Of a stretch of 64,000 nucleotides of DNA, positions 61,063 through 64,000 are shown one piece after another. The notes under the pieces were generated by a model. The model was not told the DNA's origin. It saw only the letters and a program-made list of their open reading frames with translations, and made no database searches. Position 1 is the stretch's first letter. Each line of letters begins with the position of its first letter. Made by a program: the position numbers and the translations under genes. This DNA comes from Echinicola marina. GTDB taxonomy: Bacteria; Bacteroidota; Bacteroidia; Cytophagales; Cyclobacteriaceae. The stretch is from NCBI RefSeq assembly GCF_020463795.1, contig NZ_CP080025.1, positions 3,779,501 through 3,843,500 of the forward strand. The letters run 5' to 3'.

Positions 61063-64000
61063 ATGTTTAACAAGGATACAATAATACCCAAAAAAATCCG
61101 GAAAAAATATTTCCAAACCTTCTTGTTGACGATGTTGCTGTTAGCAGTCGCGAGTATGGAGGTTTCGGCCAATGTTTTTTCACAGACCTTGACCATGGAC
61201 CTCAATGTCCAAAATGAATCCTTTGAGAGCATTCTCAAGGAAATCAAAAAAAAGAGTAAGTACAAAGTTTTGTACCCCAGTGATTTGTTTGAAGGGCTCC
61301 CCAATATGAGCATCAATGTTCAGAATGCCACCTTGAGCACCATTTTTAACAAATTAATAGTTCCTTATGGCTATAGCTATGTTTTGAGGGATAAGACCAT
61401 TGTTTTTAAAAAAGAAGGTGAAGCACCTCCAAATGAAAGTTTTCAGACCGCTAGGGACCCTATTCTGGTGAAAGGTCGCGTGACCGATGAAAACGGGGAA
61501 GGACTGCCGGGTGCGAATGTACTGATAAAAGGTACTTCCAAAGGTACAGTAACAGATGTAAATGGTGATTATAGTTTATCCGTTCCTTCTGATGCTATCT
61601 TGGAAATCAGCTTCTTGGGATTTGTCAGCAAACAAGTAAATGTAGCCGGGCAGGAAGAAATTAATATTACCCTTTTGCCTGATGTTGAGGCTTTGGATGA
61701 AGTGGTGGTCATCGGTTATGGTAGTGTCAAAAAAAGTGACTTGACCGGAGCAGTGAGTACTGTGGATACCGAAAACTTTGATAAAATAGCGGGTACCTCG
61801 CCATTAAATGCCATTCAGGGTAGGGCCGCCGGTGTATCCATTTCAAGTGGATCAGGTCTGCCTGGATCTGGCTTTAATGTGACGGTCAGGGGAATCGGTT
61901 CGATCAATACCGGAAACGGGAGCGGTTCATCACCCATTTATGTAGTGGACGGTGTGATCACTAATGGTATAGAAAATATCAACCAAAATAATATTGAGTC
62001 AATTTCTGTACTAAAGGATGCCTCTGCTTCAGCCATCTATGGGGCCAGAGCGGCCAATGGCGTTATTTTGGTCACCACCAAAAGAGGAAGAGTAAATGTT
62101 GAACCTCAAATTACCTTTAATGCTTATTGGGGAATAAGCAATGAGAGTAACTTGAAGCATGAACTGTTGAATGCAGACCAGTTTTTGGAGCTTTGGACAG
62201 AGTCTTATGAGAACTCCAATATCCCTTTGGATTGGGAGCAAAGTGATTTGGCTTATTATGAAGGCGTCGATACCAACTGGAAAGACCTGATGCTACAACA
62301 GGGCGGTATACAATCATATGATGTATCGGTAGCAGGAGGTTCTGAGCGTTCCAATTATTTTGTGTCTGCCAATTTAGTAGATCAGGATGGGATGGTAATT
62401 GGTACTGGACAAAAGAAATATACTTTCAGAATCAATACCGATCACAAGATCCGAGATTGGTTCAAATTCGGTAATTCCCTGAACATTAGCTCTAATAAGG
62501 TGCTGGGAGACCAAACCTACTATAGAAAAGCACTAACCAAGGTGCCACTTACAAGAAATAAGGAGGAAGATGGAGACTGGGGGATCATTCACAATCCCGG
62601 ATTGGAGCACTTCTTTGCCAATCCAATATGGGAGGCACAAAATAGCAGCCAGGAAGCCATTTGGAAGGGATTACAGGGAAACCTTTATATCACCGTTTCT
62701 CCGGTGAAAAACCTTGAGTTTACTGTAAGGGGAAGTCTTAACTATTCGGGGAAAAAACAATCTGATTTTGTTCCAGGTGTGCCTCCAGAGTATGGATGGG
62801 GAGGTACTAATGTCAATACCGTTTATAAGGAATCCTATGAAAATGTTTATTGGAGCAATGACTACTTGTTAAAGTACAAACTTGATGTCAAGGACCATGC
62901 TTTTAACTTTTTGTTGGGCTATTCCAGAGAAGAAAATTCTGCAGAAACCCTTTCAGCTCAGCGTACTGGTACGATTAATAATGACATCCGGTATTTGGAT
63001 GCAGGAGATCCTACTAGCCAGATCAATAGTAACTTTTTCAGGGACTGGGCTTTGGTATCCATGTTTGGAAGGCTGAATTATTCCTTCAAGGACAAATACC
63101 TTTTTACCGGTACTATCCGTAGAGATGGTACTTCCAGACTTACGGAGGATAATAGATGGGGAGTTTTTCCTTCAGGTTCTATTGCTTGGAAGATTTCTGA
63201 AGAGGCTTTTTTGGAAAACAGTGCTGTATTGGAAGAATTGAAGTTGCGGGCCAGTTATGGTTCCTTGGGTAATGTAAACTCCATCGGAATATATGGGACC
63301 AGTGCCGCACTTACCAGTGAACGAGCCGTATCGAATAATCAACCTGCTTTGGGTTATACGATGACCTCAGCGGTCAACAGGGACGTGACTTGGGAGTCAG
63401 CCAATAAGGCTAACCTCGGTGTTGATGCCAGTGTAATCAACGGACGTTTTTATGGTTCTCTCGATTACTTTATTGAAAACACCTTTGATATGCTTTTTGC
63501 AGAGCCCATTCCTCGCTCATCTGGATTGTCCGGCTTTCCGGTGATCAATGGGGGCAATGTAAGAAACAAAGGTTTTGAAGTGGTTTTGGGAGCAAGAGGA
63601 GGCAATTCAGATTGGTTTTATGATGTCAGCTTTAACCTGTCCAAAATTAAAAATGAGGTGACTGATTTGGCAGGTAGGGAAGAAATCAATTTGGGCAGTA
63701 GTAGGATCAGTTATAAACATAAGGTAGGAGCACCGGCCCATTCATTTTTTGGCTATAAGTCAGATGGACTTATCCGTGAGGAAAGCGAATTGGACAAATA
63801 TGCTGGAGGGAGCTTCCCCACCAAAAAAGTAGGAGACATCGCCCTGATGGATATCAATGGGTATGATGCAGAGGGAAATTTGACAGGCGAACCTGATGGT
63901 GTGGTGAATGAAGCCGACAGAACCATCATTGGAAGCAGGTACCCTGAATTTTTTTACGGAGGGGTGATTTCCGGAGGTTATAAGAACCTTAGTTTATCCA
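61063..64000 (+). CDS. SusC-like TonB-dependent transporter with STN signalling domain (3' end outside window)
   Basis: Frame open from ATG 61063 to the right edge, 979 codons read without a stop in the lines checked. A basic leader and hydrophobic core (FLLTMLLLAVASMEVSANVFS) form the signal peptide. An STN domain (about 43-125, LTMDLNVQNESFESILKEIKKKSK) links it to the FecR/ECF pair upstream. A carboxypeptidase-regulatory-like domain (about 136-210, VKGRVTDENGEGLPGANVLIKGT), EVVVIGYGSVKKSDLTGAVS and the plug (ending GVILVTTKRG) precede the barrel. The visible end, YGGVISGGYKNLSLS, is typical barrel sequence. A SusD partner is expected just beyond the window. Imports a glycan and senses it. 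Confidence 0.93.
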   Translation, partial: MFNKDTIIPKKIRKKYFQTFLLTMLLLAVASMEVSANVFSQTLTMDLNVQNESFESILKEIKKKSKYKVLYPSDLFEGLPNMSINVQNATLSTIFNKLIVPYGYSYVLRDKTIVFKKEGEAPPNESFQTARDPILVKGRVTDENGEGLPGANVLIKGTSKGTVTDVNGDYSLSVPSDAILEISFLGFVSKQVNVAGQEEINITLLPDVEALDEVVVIGYGSVKKSDLTGAVSTVDTENFDKIAGTSPLNAIQGRAAGVSISSGSGLPGSGFNVTVRGIGSINTGNGSGSSPIYVVDGVITNGIENINQNNIESISVLKDASASAIYGARAANGVILVTTKRGRVNVEPQITFNAYWGISNESNLKHELLNADQFLELWTESYENSNIPLDWEQSDLAYYEGVDTNWKDLMLQQGGIQSYDVSVAGGSERSNYFVSANLVDQDGMVIGTGQKKYTFRINTDHKIRDWFKFGNSLNISSNKVLGDQTYYRKALTKVPLTRNKEEDGDWGIIHNPGLEHFFANPIWEAQNSSQEAIWKGLQGNLYITVSPVKNLEFTVRGSLNYSGKKQSDFVPGVPPEYGWGGTNVNTVYKESYENVYWSNDYLLKYKLDVKDHAFNFLLGYSREENSAETLSAQRTGTINNDIRYLDAGDPTSQINSNFFRDWALVSMFGRLNYSFKDKYLFTGTIRRDGTSRLTEDNRWGVFPSGSIAWKISEEAFLENSAVLEELKLRASYGSLGNVNSIGIYGTSAALTSERAVSNNQPALGYTMTSAVNRDVTWESANKANLGVDASVINGRFYGSLDYFIENTFDMLFAEPIPRSSGLSGFPVINGGNVRNKGFEVVLGARGGNSDWFYDVSFNLSKIKNEVTDLAGREEINLGSSRISYKHKVGAPAHSFFGYKSDGLIREESELDKYAGGSFPTKKVGDIALMDINGYDAEGNLTGEPDGVVNEADRTIIGSRYPEFFYGGVISGGYKNLSLS

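Noticed and set aside
1-64000. tRNA, rRNA, CRISPR arrays, insertion sequences, phage genes or integrase sites
   Set aside because: None could be recognised by eye on either strand; only short local repeats were found.

Overview
The window looks like a chromosome segment from a marine-type Bacteroidota, most likely Cytophagales/Cyclobacteriaceae (Echinicola- or Cyclobacterium-like). This is inferred from SusC/SusD pairs, an ECF sigma/FecR/SusC signalling set, the Bat operon, a CzcA-TolC fusion, sulfatases, AT-rich intergenic DNA and near absence of Shine-Dalgarno sites. No rRNA, tRNA, CRISPR array, transposase or phage gene was seen. Genes are tightly packed and mostly on the plus strand.

Layout. 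(1) 1-11621 is a sulfated-glycan block: the tail of a sulfatase, an AGE-family epimerase/isomerase, a GH2 glycosidase, a GDSL plus sialate-O-acetylesterase-type esterase, two tandem sulfatases and an exported HAD phosphatase. (2) 11661-18100 is a MoxR/Bat operon whose members overlap by 4-17 bases, with BatB and the TPR protein BatC fused. (3) 18352-22292 holds 6-phosphogluconate dehydrogenase, a DUF983 membrane protein, an AraC-type regulator and a LacI-type regulator. (4) 22590-43203 is a large glycan-utilisation locus divergent from the LacI gene: SusC, SusD, an SSS symporter, a cytoplasmic FAD oxidoreductase, a GH31-type enzyme, a multidomain six-hairpin-type protein, a GDSL/alpha-beta-hydrolase double esterase, an unrecognised lipoprotein with an internal duplication, an exported FAD oxidoreductase and a small partner with a degenerate FMN-binding-like motif. 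A GH95-type lipoprotein faces it on the minus strand. (5) 45857-56034 holds a heavy-metal-type RND pump fused to a TolC-like domain, its adaptor, an MdoB/LTA-synthase-like membrane protein and a response regulator/histidine kinase pair. (6) 56256-64000 holds another sulfatase, a small exported protein, and an ECF sigma factor, FecR anti-sigma factor and STN-containing SusC running off the right edge.

Working together: blocks 1 and 4 appear to supply import, desulfation, deacetylation and hydrolysis of a decorated polysaccharide. The target glycan cannot be fixed from sequence alone; GH2, GH95, GH31, sulfatases and two double-domain esterases suggest a sulfated, acetylated, branched polymer. 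A near-perfect LacI-type operator lies between lacI and susC. The least ordinary region is about 29.2-43.2 kb, where two related FAD oxidoreductases, one apparently cytoplasmic and one apparently exported, sit with glycosidase-like proteins lacking canonical motifs and an uncharacterised duplicated lipoprotein.
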